Assembly (NCBI GenBank): GCA_002067205.1
Contig: MVQL01000170.1
Location: 1 to 64,000, forward strand
Source of the DNA: Pelotomaculum sp. PtaB.Bin104
GTDB lineage: Bacteria > Bacillota > Desulfotomaculia > Desulfotomaculales > Pelotomaculaceae
Direction: 5' to 3'
Length of the DNA stretch: 64,000 nucleotides
Part shown: piece after piece, positions 25,310 to 34,298 of the stretch
Layout of the letters: each line of letters starts with the position of its first letter
How positions within the stretch are numbered: the stretch's first letter is position 1
The notes under the pieces: generated by a model
The model's database searches: none
Told to the model about the DNA's origin: nothing
What the model saw: only the letters and a program-made list of their open reading frames with translations
Made by a program: the position numbers and the translations under genes

Positions 25310-25570
25310 ATGCAGCGCAGTTTTAAGGTGATCCTTGACTGGAACAGCGATATTGATGTTTATACCGTCACAGTGCCCGCTTTGCCAGGTTGCATTACAG
25401 AAGGCGGCAATATTGATGAAGCGCTCGCAAACGCCAGATTAGCAATAAATAGTTATCTCAAGGTATTGGAAAAACTGGGCAGGCCAGTGCCAGCAAGCAA
25501 CTTGCCGCCAGAAGGAAAGCTGGAATTGGTGATCAATACCAACAAGCAGGCCTTGCCATTAAACAGCTAA
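25310..25570 (+). CDS. HicB-like antitoxin-family protein, orphan
   Basis: 86 residues. DIDVYTVTVPALPGCITEGG followed by NIDEALANARLAINSYL is the HicB partial RNase-H fold signature. GAGGAGG lies nine bases upstream of the ATG at 25310. HicB neutralises the HicA RNA-cleaving toxin, but no HicA-like frame (about 60 residues with a central histidine) lies on either side. So it is an orphan, either a solitary regulator or the remnant of a pair. It has its own perfect promoter. Confidence 0.85.
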   Translation: MQRSFKVILDWNSDIDVYTVTVPALPGCITEGGNIDEALANARLAINSYLKVLEKLGRPVPASNLPPEGKLELVINTNKQALPLNS

Positions 25571-25609
25571 TTAAACACCTTTATAAATTTTTATACATAG
25601 ATTAACCGG

Positions 25610-26935
25610 TTAGTTATAAATAAGATATTTTTTCCTCTCTTCTTTAAACCGGCTCAAAGCGGGGGCATACTTCCCTTCAATCTGTTGCGGGGTCAGGCCT
25701 TGCTCTAAATACTGGCCGATTTTTTCCGTACCCATAATCTTATCAAACATAACCACAGTCTGGCCGCTTTTGGGCACAACAAAATTATTCAGCGTGTGTG
25801 CGTAGGTCAGGGCGTATATTCCTGTTTTGGCCGGGTTGAATGTCCGGTAGTCTTTGATTTTTAACCGCACTCCGCCTGCTTCCCCCCTGTCTTCCGGAAC
25901 AAAGGCAACCCCCGGCAGCCCCGCGTTGTTAAGCATATCGGCATACTTTTGGGAGTTGATCCCCTTGCCGCCGATCCACTTGAACTGATCTGCCTGATAA
26001 ATCCCCGTCCCCTCCCCCAGGCCGGTGGCCATATAACCGAAAACGGCATCCAGGTCCGGAATGTTCGGTGACGTCTGTACCCAGGGCAGGCCGGTGTCCT
26101 GGTAAATCATCTTTCTCGTGTAGCCCTCCATTGCAATGACTTCCAGGCGGGCGCCGATCTTACGGTTGTAAAACCGGGCCAGTTCGCCGGCGGTCATCCC
26201 GTGCGCCATGGGCAGGTTGTCAACGCCAACGAAAGTTTTAAAGGGGTCTTCTAAAACTGGTCCTTCCACCACATTGCCCCCCAGCGGGTTGGGGCGATCC
26301 AGGACGATGACCGGTTTGTTATATTTTTGGGCCGCCACCAGGCAGTAATTCAAAGTGGACATATACGTATAGGTCCTAGCCCCGATGTCCTGGATGTCAA
26401 ATACCAGCACGTCCACCGGGTGCAGCATCTCTTCCGTGGGTATCCTGGTATTGCCGTAAAGGCTGTAGACAGGGATACCCAGTTCCGGGTGGGTGTAGGA
26501 TTCAAGATACTCTCCGGCTTTAGCGGTACCGTCAATGCCATGCTCCGGGCCATAAAGCGCCGTCAGGTGGATCGACTGATCTTGAGCCAGCACATCAATC
26601 ATGCTGGTGCCCTGGCGGGTAACCCCGCTCTGGTTGATAACCAGGCCCACCCGCTTGCCCTCGATCAGATGGTGATATTTGCTCATCAACAATTCATTGC
26701 CCAGCTTAAATTGCTGAGGCTCAGTAGATCCATTGTTTTTTCCCGGCGCGGGCGGGTTAACTTTGTCTCCTTCCTCCTGCTGCGGGCCAGGCAAATTATC
26801 ATTTGTTTCTGCTGGGCCTGGCTGCTCAGTGACTGCCTGGTTATTTTCATTCTGGCTTGCACCATTTTCCCCGCCGCAGCCTGTTAAAACAATCCCGAAA
26901 ATCAAGACCATGATCAGCAGCATCAGTTTTTTCAT
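25610..26935 (-). CDS. DUF1343 lipoprotein, NamZ-type exo-N-acetylmuramidase
   Basis: 441 residues from the ATG at 26935, preceded by GGAAGGGGGG. The N-terminus is a lipoprotein signal (LMLLIMVLIFGIVLTGCGG) with the lipobox LTGC, then a Pro/Glu/Asn linker. From residue about 80 the DUF1343 domain is complete: LIEGKRVGLVINQSGVTRQG, ALYGPEHGIDG, VLVFDIQDIGARTYTY, VLDRPNPLGG, MTAGELARFYN and SPNIPDLDAVFGY. NamZ of Bacillus, a member of this family, removes terminal MurNAc from muropeptides, so a role in wall recycling outside the membrane is likely. Confidence 0.9.
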   Translation of the reverse strand: MKKLMLLIMVLIFGIVLTGCGGENGASQNENNQAVTEQPGPAETNDNLPGPQQEEGDKVNPPAPGKNNGSTEPQQFKLGNELLMSKYHHLIEGKRVGLVINQSGVTRQGTSMIDVLAQDQSIHLTALYGPEHGIDGTAKAGEYLESYTHPELGIPVYSLYGNTRIPTEEMLHPVDVLVFDIQDIGARTYTYMSTLNYCLVAAQKYNKPVIVLDRPNPLGGNVVEGPVLEDPFKTFVGVDNLPMAHGMTAGELARFYNRKIGARLEVIAMEGYTRKMIYQDTGLPWVQTSPNIPDLDAVFGYMATGLGEGTGIYQADQFKWIGGKGINSQKYADMLNNAGLPGVAFVPEDRGEAGGVRLKIKDYRTFNPAKTGIYALTYAHTLNNFVVPKSGQTVVMFDKIMGTEKIGQYLEQGLTPQQIEGKYAPALSRFKEERKKYLIYN

Positions 26936-27264
26936 AAATTTCCCCCCTTCCGGCAGCGCGTCTATAGCCTGCCATGGCACGTTTTTTAATTAACAGCTAC
27001 TCATCTATATTTAAACAATGCAGCATTCGGCATGTAGAAGCCAACGAAGTCAATTTGGCTGAGCTATACTCAACACCAAGGAACTAACCCTACAAGTATC
27101 CAATCATTATTTTATACATTATTATTACCAAAGTAAGATTATGGTTTTTTCCATAACGCTTGCTGGATCGTCCTGAGCATGATATTATCACTAACTAATA
27201 GAGATAGGCTTAAGCCAGTCCTGGTTACATATTGACTCCCGCCGCGCCAGGGCAAACCGGAAAC
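26936..27264. other. non-coding interval
   Basis: About 330 bases between the NamZ start and the 3' end of the PPC gene. I see no gene, terminator or riboswitch here. The NamZ promoter should lie near 26960-27060. Confidence 0.5.
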
Positions 27265-27708
27265 TTAAACCTCCAACAGCTCAAAACCGCTCTGGGGATT
27301 AACACTTCTGTGCGCGGAACAGTTTACAAGCTCTTGGATGACGACCTCACCAATATGCCAGACTGTTACCCCCTGCCTGGTGCAGCCGGTAATTGTATCC
27401 CTCTCCCGGCCAAAGGCAGCATGCAGGTGCAGCCGGGGCAGCCCGTCCTGATTGGTAAAGATCGTGCCGAAACCAACTCCTTCACTTATTCCGGTCAGAG
27501 TTGTTACCATTGGAACCGGTTTATGATTGGACCCCTCTTCCGGACCAACTACGACATTACTTCCCTCCTCTGCCCCGCCGATGAATAAAACATAGGCTGA
27601 CCGGATATTTTGCTGTGATGCAAATGCCTCTATCGTTTCCGGGATAATATCTCCCTGTTCTAATCTCATTATAAAAATCCGCCCCTGACTTGCCTGCGTA
27701 TATTTCAC
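27265..27708 (-). CDS. PPC/DUF296 domain protein
   Basis: 147 residues. The Plant-and-Prokaryote Conserved domain is recognisable from RIFIMRLEQGDIIPETIEAF, VLFIGGAEEGSNVV and the metal-site strand LPRLHLHAAFGRERDTITGC. In bacteria the domain stands alone, trimerises and has unclear function; it is not shown to bind DNA. The cysteine in ITGCTR close to the metal site is conserved in many members. Start ATG at 27708. Confidence 0.88.
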   Translation of the reverse strand: MKYTQASQGRIFIMRLEQGDIIPETIEAFASQQNIRSAYVLFIGGAEEGSNVVVGPEEGSNHKPVPMVTTLTGISEGVGFGTIFTNQDGLPRLHLHAAFGRERDTITGCTRQGVTVWHIGEVVIQELVNCSAHRSVNPQSGFELLEV

Positions 27709-27719
27709 CTTTTTTTCTC

Positions 27720-28110
27720 CTATCTCGATATTTGTTATGATTTGATCAGGCTAAGCCGCCTTCACCAGTAAACCAGGACAATGCACTGTTAATAAACGTA
27801 GGCTTGTGTTAAATTTTGTCCTGGCGGTCAGGCCCTCACCAGTAGTCTTTTGTGGGGCAACAGATTTTGCCGCCTGACGGCAGCCGCCTGACGGCATTAC
27901 AATGCTGCAGTGCGGCGTGCTTTTGAAATTGGCCGAAGGGTCGATGGGTACCGGGAAATCTACCTGGCCTTCATGTACATATAATCGTATCAAACATCTT
28001 CAATGCAAACAATATGATAAAAATAACCCGCCCTATCCTAGCCAATTTAACCCACTTCACTCAACCCATAAAATTTGCGCCTTTGGTAAGAATAATACGA
28101 TTAATAATAT
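27720..28110. other. non-coding interval with 14-bp tandem repeat
   Basis: About 400 bases before adhE. A minus-strand frame (27751-27993) is open, but I do not regard it as a gene: it has no ribosome site and no recognisable product. The sequence GCCGCCTGACGGCA occurs twice in tandem at 27869-27896; each copy is itself partly palindromic (GCCG...CGGC). Confidence 0.5.
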
Positions 28111-28116
28111 TATAAG

Positions 28117-30816
28117 ATGGGGATGAAGATGGAAGAACAGAAAGCCGTCGAAAAATATCCGGAGGAAAGCTTGAAAACAATCGACACCCTGGTGGCCAGG
28201 GCCCAAGGCGCTTTGCGGTCCTTTATGGCCTTTAGCCAGGCCGAGGTGGATAAAATAGTCAAGGCTATGGCCTTAGCCGGGCTGGACCGGCATATGGAGC
28301 TGGCTAAAATGGCCGTTGAGGAGACTGGCCGGGGAGTTTACGAGGATAAAATCACCAAGAACATTTTTGCCACGGAATACGTTTATCATAGTATCAAGAA
28401 CCATAAGACAGTCGGTTTGGTCATGGTGGATGAGGAGGAGGACTACGAGGAGGTGGCCGAGCCGGTGGGAGTGATCGCCGGGGTGACGCCGGTGACCAAC
28501 CCCACCTCCACCGTTATGTTCAAGTCCCTGATCTCGATCAAAACCAGAAACCCGATCATCTTCAGCTTTCACCCTGGCGCCCGGCAGAGCAGCGCCGCGG
28601 CTGCCCGGACTATGCTGGAGGCGGCTGTGGCTGCGGGCGCTCCGGAAAACTGTATCAGCTGGATCGAGCACCCGTCAGTGGAGGCCACCCAGCGGCTGAT
28701 GGCCCACCCCGGGGTGGCCATGATCCTGGCCACCGGCGGCTCCGGTATGGTTCAGTCGGCGTACAGCAGCGGCAAGCCGGCCCTGGGCGTCGGTCCGGGA
28801 AACGTGCCCTGCTACATCGAAAAGTCCGCCAACCTGAAAAGGGCGGTTTCCGATCTGATCCTGAGCAAGACCTTCGATAACGGCATGATCTGCGCCTCCG
28901 AGCAGGGTTTGATTGTAGATCGGGAGGTGGCCGGCCAGGTGGAAGCCCTCCTGGCGCAAAACGGCTGCTACTTTCTCCAGCCGGAGGAGATTAAGCTTTT
29001 GGAGCAGCTGGCCACCGGCGGGGGCACCTGTTCCATGAGCCCAGACATCGTCGGCAAGTCCGCGGCCTCTATCGCCCAGATGGCCGGCTTCTCTGTATCA
29101 CCAGGAACGAAGATTTTAATCGCCAGGCTGGTGGGAGTGGGTCCGGATTATCCCTTATCCCGGGAAAAACTAAGCCCGATCCTGGCCTACTACGTTGTCG
29201 AAGGCTCGCGTGAGGGGATCGAGCGCTGTGAGCAGATGGTGGAATTCGGCGGCATGGGCCACTCGGCGGTAATCCATACCGCCGATGAAAAACTATTGGA
29301 GGAGTTTGCCGGCCGGATTATGGCCGGGCGGATTATCGTTAACGCCCCTTCCACCCATGGGGCCATCGGGGATATCTACAATACCAATATGCCCTCCCTG
29401 ACCCTGGGCTGCGGCTCCTACGGCAGAAATGCCACCACGGCCAACGTCAGCGCCGTCAACCTGATCAACATCAAAAGGGTGGCTAAAAGACGGGTTAATA
29501 TGCAGTGGTTCAAGGTGCCGGAAAAGATCTTCTTTGAGTCCGGGGCAATCCAGTATTTATCCCACATGCCCGGCATTAAAAAGGCTTTTATTGTCACAGA
29601 CCCGTCCATGGTGCAGCTGGGCTACCTGAATAAACTAAAGTACCACCTGGAAAAGAGAGAGCGCCGGCCGGCTATTGAGGTCTTCAGCGAGGTCGCGCCC
29701 GACCCGTCACTGGACCTGGTACTCAAAGGGCGCGACCAGATGAAGCAGTTCCAGCCTGACACCATCATCGCCTTAGGCGGTGGCTCGGCGATGGACGCGG
29801 CCAAGGGGATGTGGCTTTTTTACGAGCACCCGGAGGTAGAGTTTGAATTTTTAAAGCTGAAGTTCCTGGACATCCGCAAGCGGACCTATAAATATCCTAA
29901 GCTAGGCCGCAAGGCTCGCCTGGTGGCTATACCCACCACCAGCGGCAGCGGCTCGGAGGTGACCGCCTTTGCTGTGATCACCGACCAGGGCCGGGACATC
30001 AAGTACCCCCTGGCCGACTACGAGCTGACCCCGGACGTGGCCATCATCGACCCGGACTTTGTCAAAACCCTGCCCCGGGCGCTGGTGGCCGACACCGGCA
30101 TGGACGTGCTGGCCCATGGCATCGAGGCCTATGTTTCCGTGATGGCCTCTGAATACACCGACGCGCTGGCCTTAAAGGCCATCGAGCTGGTCTTTAAGTA
30201 CCTGCACCGCTCCTGGCGGGACGGAGACCCGGAGGCCCGGGAAAAGATGCACTACGCCTCCACCATTGCCGGGATGGCCTTTACCAATGCCTTTTTAGGG
30301 GTCAACCACGCCCTGGCCCACAAGGTGGGCGGAGAGTTTGACCTGCCCCACGGCCGGGCCAACGCCGTGCTACTGCCGTATGTCATCGAGTACAACGCCA
30401 GCCCGCCCTCGAAGTTTGTTTCCTACCCCAAGTACGAATATTTTATCGCGCCGGAAAAATACCGGCAGATCGCCGCCCACCTGGACCTGCCCGCGGCATC
30501 AGTTGAAGAGGGCGTTGATAGTTTAATCGGTGCAGTGGCTGGGTTGAGCCGGTCCCTGGGCATCCCGTCATCTTTCGGCGAACTGGGCCTGGACCGGAAA
30601 ACTTACATGACCAGGCTCAATCGCCTGGCCGAAAGAGCCTTTGAAGACCAGACCACCATTACCAACCCCCGTCTGCCCTTGATCAGCGAATTGGCGGACA
30701 TCTTGCGCAAGGCCTATGACCCGGCGGCTGTTGGCAAGGGGCCAGCCCCCGCTGAAAAAGAAGTTCCCATCCACATCGCAAAAGCAAGGTCTGGGGAGGT
30801 ACGGGTTACTCATTAG
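28117..30816 (+). CDS. adhE: bifunctional acetaldehyde-CoA / alcohol dehydrogenase AdhE
   Basis: 899 residues, the full AdhE length. The N-terminal half is a CoA-acylating aldehyde dehydrogenase: GVIAGVTPVTNPTSTVMFK, the glycine-rich LATGGSGMVQSAYSS and the catalytic cysteine in NGMICASEQ near residue 258. The C-terminal half is an iron-containing alcohol dehydrogenase: GGGSAMDAAKGMW near 555 and the Fe ligand region ADTGMDVLAHGIEAYVS, then NHALAHKVGGEFDLPHGRA. It reduces acetyl-CoA to ethanol via acetaldehyde with two NADH. Several starts compete: ATG at 28117, 28123 and 28129; GGGG before the last suggests 28129 may be used. In many anaerobes AdhE expression follows NADH through Rex, but I saw no clear Rex box. 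Confidence 0.96.
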   Translation: MGMKMEEQKAVEKYPEESLKTIDTLVARAQGALRSFMAFSQAEVDKIVKAMALAGLDRHMELAKMAVEETGRGVYEDKITKNIFATEYVYHSIKNHKTVGLVMVDEEEDYEEVAEPVGVIAGVTPVTNPTSTVMFKSLISIKTRNPIIFSFHPGARQSSAAAARTMLEAAVAAGAPENCISWIEHPSVEATQRLMAHPGVAMILATGGSGMVQSAYSSGKPALGVGPGNVPCYIEKSANLKRAVSDLILSKTFDNGMICASEQGLIVDREVAGQVEALLAQNGCYFLQPEEIKLLEQLATGGGTCSMSPDIVGKSAASIAQMAGFSVSPGTKILIARLVGVGPDYPLSREKLSPILAYYVVEGSREGIERCEQMVEFGGMGHSAVIHTADEKLLEEFAGRIMAGRIIVNAPSTHGAIGDIYNTNMPSLTLGCGSYGRNATTANVSAVNLINIKRVAKRRVNMQWFKVPEKIFFESGAIQYLSHMPGIKKAFIVTDPSMVQLGYLNKLKYHLEKRERRPAIEVFSEVAPDPSLDLVLKGRDQMKQFQPDTIIALGGGSAMDAAKGMWLFYEHPEVEFEFLKLKFLDIRKRTYKYPKLGRKARLVAIPTTSGSGSEVTAFAVITDQGRDIKYPLADYELTPDVAIIDPDFVKTLPRALVADTGMDVLAHGIEAYVSVMASEYTDALALKAIELVFKYLHRSWRDGDPEAREKMHYASTIAGMAFTNAFLGVNHALAHKVGGEFDLPHGRANAVLLPYVIEYNASPPSKFVSYPKYEYFIAPEKYRQIAAHLDLPAASVEEGVDSLIGAVAGLSRSLGIPSSFGELGLDRKTYMTRLNRLAERAFEDQTTITNPRLPLISELADILRKAYDPAAVGKGPAPAEKEVPIHIAKARSGEVRVTH

Positions 30817-30817
30817 C

Positions 30818-31126
30818 TCACTTTTTGGGTAACACCGCCAGCATCGGGTAGCTTTCCGTTCGTAACAGGCTGACCTTCACCGCGGGATCATCTGCGATGA
30901 GGGCCTGAACCTGATTCTCATCATCAACTTCAACGATTGCCACCCCATAGGCCCCACTAGGATCATGTACCGGCCCAAAGGCCAGGACAATGCCGGCATC
31001 CATTTTTTCAGTCCAGTAGGCAACATGGGCGTCCATAATGCTGCGCTCTTCTTTCGTTATATCCCGCCGCCTGGGTCCCTGGCTTTTTAATAAATAGTGC
31101 TTCTTCGGGGCTTTTTGGACGGGCAC
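30818..31126 (-). CDS. YciI-like protein
   Basis: About 102 residues. HYLLKSQGPRRRDITKEERS followed by HVAYWTEKMDAGIVLAFGPV and GAYGVAIVEVDDENQVQALI matches the YCII fold (dimeric ferredoxin-like, possible small-molecule enzyme or binding protein). I chose the GTG at 31126, seven bases after AAAGGGGG. It is convergent with adhE, with one base between the two stops. Confidence 0.85.
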   Translation of the reverse strand: MPVQKAPKKHYLLKSQGPRRRDITKEERSIMDAHVAYWTEKMDAGIVLAFGPVHDPSGAYGVAIVEVDDENQVQALIADDPAVKVSLLRTESYPMLAVLPKK

Positions 31127-31283
31127 AATTATTCCCCCTTTTTCCTCCGGCGGTCGTTTCAATTTTCCAAAAGCAGCTCGCTAATAATATGTCTTGGATC
31201 TTAGTTATTCTCAATAAAATTTTCTCAATTATATAAAATACAGCTTAATTGTACAACGCAAAATAAACTCCATTATTACTTGC

Positions 31284-32072
31284 TTAATCTTCCTGAATTC
31301 TACCGTCGGTGGTGATCGTTACGATTTGCCAGGGCAGCATTTTACCGCTGTTGATCAGCGCTTGCTTTACAGCGTTGGCCAGGCCGGCGCAGCAGGGCAC
31401 CTCCATGCGGAGCACGGTGACACTTTTTATATCATTACCTTTCAATATGGCGGTTAATTTTTCAGTATAATCCACGTTGTCCAGCTTCGGGCAGCCAATG
31501 AGGGTGATTTTGTTGCGCATGAAGTCCTTATGGATGTTCGCATAGGCATAAGCCGTGCAGTCGGCGGCCACCAGCAGGTTCGCCTGGTCAAAGTAAGGGG
31601 CGTTAACCCCAACCAGCTTAACCTGACAGGGCCATTGCCGCAATTGTGAGACGGCCGGAACAGCAGGCTCTGCCGCTGCATAAGCGGGTGCCTGCTGCGC
31701 TTCTGCTCTTTCAATCATCCTGGCCTGGGTACCGGGACACCCGCAGGCAAGTGGTTCAGGGACTATTCTTTCAATTAATCGGTCCTGGGTGCCCGGGCAG
31801 CCGCAGGCTAGCAGCTCAGGGAAGGTGTTATGGCCGGCGGCCATGTGTTTTTTTACCGCCTCTTCGTCAAAGGCGTCAGCCTCGCGCTCTTCTATTTTCA
31901 TCGCCCCGGCCGGGCACTCCGGCAGGCAGGCCCCTAAACCGTCGCAATAGCTTTCAGACACAAGTTTCGCTTTGCCATCAATCAGCTTAAGGGCTCCCTC
32001 TTGACAGGCGTTAACACAAAGCCCGCATCCGGTACACTTCTCTTCGTTGATTTTAATTATATTTCTTTTCAT
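31284..32072 (-). CDS. 2[4Fe-4S] ferredoxin-domain protein with duplicated CGCPG motif
   Basis: 262 residues. The N-terminus holds two cluster motifs: EKCTGCGLCVNACQEGALKL and YCDGLGACLPECPAGAMKI. In the middle the segment LACGCPGTQ-x-R-x-IER occurs twice, near residues 88 and 107. The C-terminal domain (WPCQVKLVGVNAPYFDQANL, then LIGCPKLDNVDYTEKL and MEVPCCAGLANAVKQAL) is typical of a family of iron-sulfur proteins of unknown function found in anaerobes, often near redox genes. It is probably an electron carrier or redox sensor in the cytoplasm. It precedes a divergent carotenoid-oxygenase-like gene. Confidence 0.85.
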   Translation of the reverse strand: MKRNIIKINEEKCTGCGLCVNACQEGALKLIDGKAKLVSESYCDGLGACLPECPAGAMKIEEREADAFDEEAVKKHMAAGHNTFPELLACGCPGTQDRLIERIVPEPLACGCPGTQARMIERAEAQQAPAYAAAEPAVPAVSQLRQWPCQVKLVGVNAPYFDQANLLVAADCTAYAYANIHKDFMRNKITLIGCPKLDNVDYTEKLTAILKGNDIKSVTVLRMEVPCCAGLANAVKQALINSGKMLPWQIVTITTDGRIQED

Positions 32073-32142
32073 ATCAATAACCTCCGTTAATAGTTTTTTA
32101 TCCTTTGTTAAAGCTATTCTACTATATTGAAAACACTAATTC

Positions 32143-32158
32143 GGTAACCATGGTTACC
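32143..32158. promoter_or_regulatory. perfect 16-bp palindrome in a divergent promoter region
   Basis: GGTAACCATGGTTACC is its own reverse complement. It lies 70 bases from the ferredoxin gene start and 88 bases from the carotenoid-oxygenase gene, where a shared operator would be expected. Which regulator binds is unknown. Confidence 0.55.
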
Positions 32159-32245
32159 ATCACCAAACTCCGGGCAAAATTAATTCTAAAAAGGAAAGCA
32201 CGCCGGCTTACGCTGGCGAGCGGCAGAACGGATGGATGATTAATT

Positions 32246-33652
32246 GTGAGAATAAATGTGGAATTGGGTTTTACATCCCTTGAGCAAGAGTGTGAAAATA
32301 TATTGCTGCCCGTAGCAGGTACTGTGCCCAAATGGCTTTCGGGTACTTTAATACGAAATGGGGCGGCAAAATTTGAAATAGGGAAAGAAAGCTATAACCA
32401 CTGGTTTGATGGTTTAGCCATGCTTCATAAGTTTACCTTTAGAAATGGACAGATTTTATATACCAATAAGTTTTTAAAAGGCCATACTTTCAGGAAATCA
32501 ATGAAAAAAGGTGAGATTGTTTATCCTGAGTTTGCCACTAATCCTAAATACTCTCTCCCTAGCCGGGTTTTCTTGTATGCCACTGGACATTATACCGATA
32601 ACGCAAGCGTAAATGTGTCCAAGGTAGGAGATAGCTTTATTACGATGACGGAAACTCCACATCGTGTTGAATTCGATCCGGAGAGTTTAAATACATTGGG
32701 ACGGTTTCACTACATGGACCGGGTTACCGGACATTTAACCACAGTTCATCCACAATTCGATTATGAGAAGGAACAAATATTTAATTATATAACTCGTTTT
32801 TCCCATACCAGCACTTATAATATCTACAGAATAAGAAAAGGTTCTGCCAGAAGAGAGATTATTTCCACCATACCGGTAAAACGGGCTGCTTATATGCATA
32901 GCTTTGGTATGACAGAAAATTATGTAATATTAACGGAGTTTCCGCTCTTTATAAACCCATTGAGATTTTTACTTACCGGCAGCCCATTTATAGATAATTT
33001 ATTTTGGAAGCCGGAACATGGTACAACCTTCCTGGTAATAGATAAAAATAGTGGTAAGATGATCGGCAAATTTAAATCCGACCCCTTTTTCGCTTTTCAC
33101 CATATTAACTGTTACGAAGAGACGGGAAATGTGATTGTGGATATTGTTTCATATGAGGATCCATCTATTATTAAATACCTCTACCTGGATAAATTACGGC
33201 AGGGTAATTTTCTGATTCCCACTCCTCAAATACGGCGGTATTACTTGGATTTATCCAATAATAAAGTTTTAAAGAAAATTTTATCCGAAGATTTTGTTGA
33301 GTTTCCCAGGATTAATTATCAAAGGTGCAATACCAAAAATTATAACTTTGTATACGGAATAAGCGATCATGAATCAAATGGTTTTACTAATAAATTGGTT
33401 AAATTTTGCATTAAGAGCAAATCATTTAAGTGCTGGCACAAGGAGAATAATTTCCCTGGTGAGCCTGTATTTGTTGCAGCACCACCAGTCACTGCGGAGG
33501 AAGATGAAGGGGTTATTTTATCCCTGGTTCTTGATACAGAAAAACATAAAACCTATTTATTAATCCTTGATGCAACCTCTTTTCTTGAAATTGCAAGAGC
33601 AAATCTTCCGTTTGCTGTTCCCTTTGGTTCTCATGGCCAGTATTTTGAATAA
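32246..33652 (+). CDS. carotenoid cleavage oxygenase family protein (RPE65-like)
   Basis: 468 residues. The seven-bladed propeller family is recognised from WLSGTLIRNGAAKFEIG and WFDGLAMLHKFTFRNG, and all four iron-binding histidines are in their places: TVHPQFD near 166, MHSFGMTENY near 217, FHHINCYE near 285 and PFGSHGQ near 461. These enzymes cleave carotenoid, stilbene or similar double bonds with O2. The gene is clearly AT-richer than adhE and begins with GTG with a weak ribosome site. An O2-dependent enzyme is unexpected in what looks like an anaerobe, so horizontal transfer or a role in oxygen exposure is possible. The CrtC-like gene at 21250 could act on similar substrates, but the two are 10 kb apart. 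Confidence 0.9.
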   Translation: MRINVELGFTSLEQECENILLPVAGTVPKWLSGTLIRNGAAKFEIGKESYNHWFDGLAMLHKFTFRNGQILYTNKFLKGHTFRKSMKKGEIVYPEFATNPKYSLPSRVFLYATGHYTDNASVNVSKVGDSFITMTETPHRVEFDPESLNTLGRFHYMDRVTGHLTTVHPQFDYEKEQIFNYITRFSHTSTYNIYRIRKGSARREIISTIPVKRAAYMHSFGMTENYVILTEFPLFINPLRFLLTGSPFIDNLFWKPEHGTTFLVIDKNSGKMIGKFKSDPFFAFHHINCYEETGNVIVDIVSYEDPSIIKYLYLDKLRQGNFLIPTPQIRRYYLDLSNNKVLKKILSEDFVEFPRINYQRCNTKNYNFVYGISDHESNGFTNKLVKFCIKSKSFKCWHKENNFPGEPVFVAAPPVTAEEDEGVILSLVLDTEKHKTYLLILDATSFLEIARANLPFAVPFGSHGQYFE

Positions 33653-33753
33653 TTATGTTTTTTCCACTGCGCTAATCCCGGCTTGTGCGGCGAGCCTCTT
33701 TTTTCCCTAAGCCGGCATTGATCTCTGAAAGTAACTATCATTATTCTTAATCA

Positions 33754-34242
33754 CTAAGGGGAAGTTTCATTATTAAAGTTTTCTTTTTTATTTCTATAAA
33801 TCTTAAATTCATTAATAACTTCCGGACGATTATAAAAAAAGCTTACAAAATCAGTCATGCACTCCAGGGTTTGCTTGCTGATGGTGTGCTCAATTTTTTC
33901 GGTTTCTTCCAGTATATTTTCGGAAATACCCAACAACCTCAGAAAGTCCTCAATAATTTGGTGTCGTTCCAGTAGTTTATTACCTATTTCCCGGCCCTTT
34001 TCGCTCAGTATGATCATGCCATATTTCTCATAATTCACAAGATTTATGTCGGCCAACTTCTGTACCATTCTGGTCGCGGAAGGGGGCTGGATGTTAAGTG
34101 CGGCCGCCAGGTCAAGAATCCTTGTGGAACTAGTATCCCTGGATAAGCGGTAGATCATTTCCAGATAGTCTTCCATCGAGGCGGTTAGCTTGTCGTCGTC
34201 TTTTTTCATATATTCACTAAAAGTATAAAATTCCTTTTCCAA
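33754..34242 (-). CDS. DtxR/MntR-family metal-dependent regulator
   Basis: 162 residues. LTASMEDYLEMIYRLSRDTS starts the winged helix, whose recognition helix is IQPPSATRMVQKLADINLV, followed by YEKYGMIILSEKGREIGNKL and the dimerisation/metal helix ERHQIIEDFLRLLG...TEKIEHTIS. Metal ligands typical of the family (Met/Glu/His in the M-x-D, E-x2-H-x3-E style) can be matched. There is no SH3-like C-terminal domain, as in short MntR-like members. It is the last gene of the feo group and likely senses Fe(II) (or Mn(II)) and represses feo. Start TTG at 34242; an ATG at 34209 is possible. Confidence 0.88.
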   Translation of the reverse strand: MEKEFYTFSEYMKKDDDKLTASMEDYLEMIYRLSRDTSSTRILDLAAALNIQPPSATRMVQKLADINLVNYEKYGMIILSEKGREIGNKLLERHQIIEDFLRLLGISENILEETEKIEHTISKQTLECMTDFVSFFYNRPEVINEFKIYRNKKENFNNETSP

Positions 34243-34298
34243 ACTAAATCACCACTTTTTAATATATCAGATTATCTGGTTATTACCCCGCCCGTAAA

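Noticed and set aside
27751-27993. 80-codon minus-strand frame before adhE
   Set aside because: No ribosome site, no recognisable product, and it crosses the tandem GCCGCCTGACGGCA repeat.
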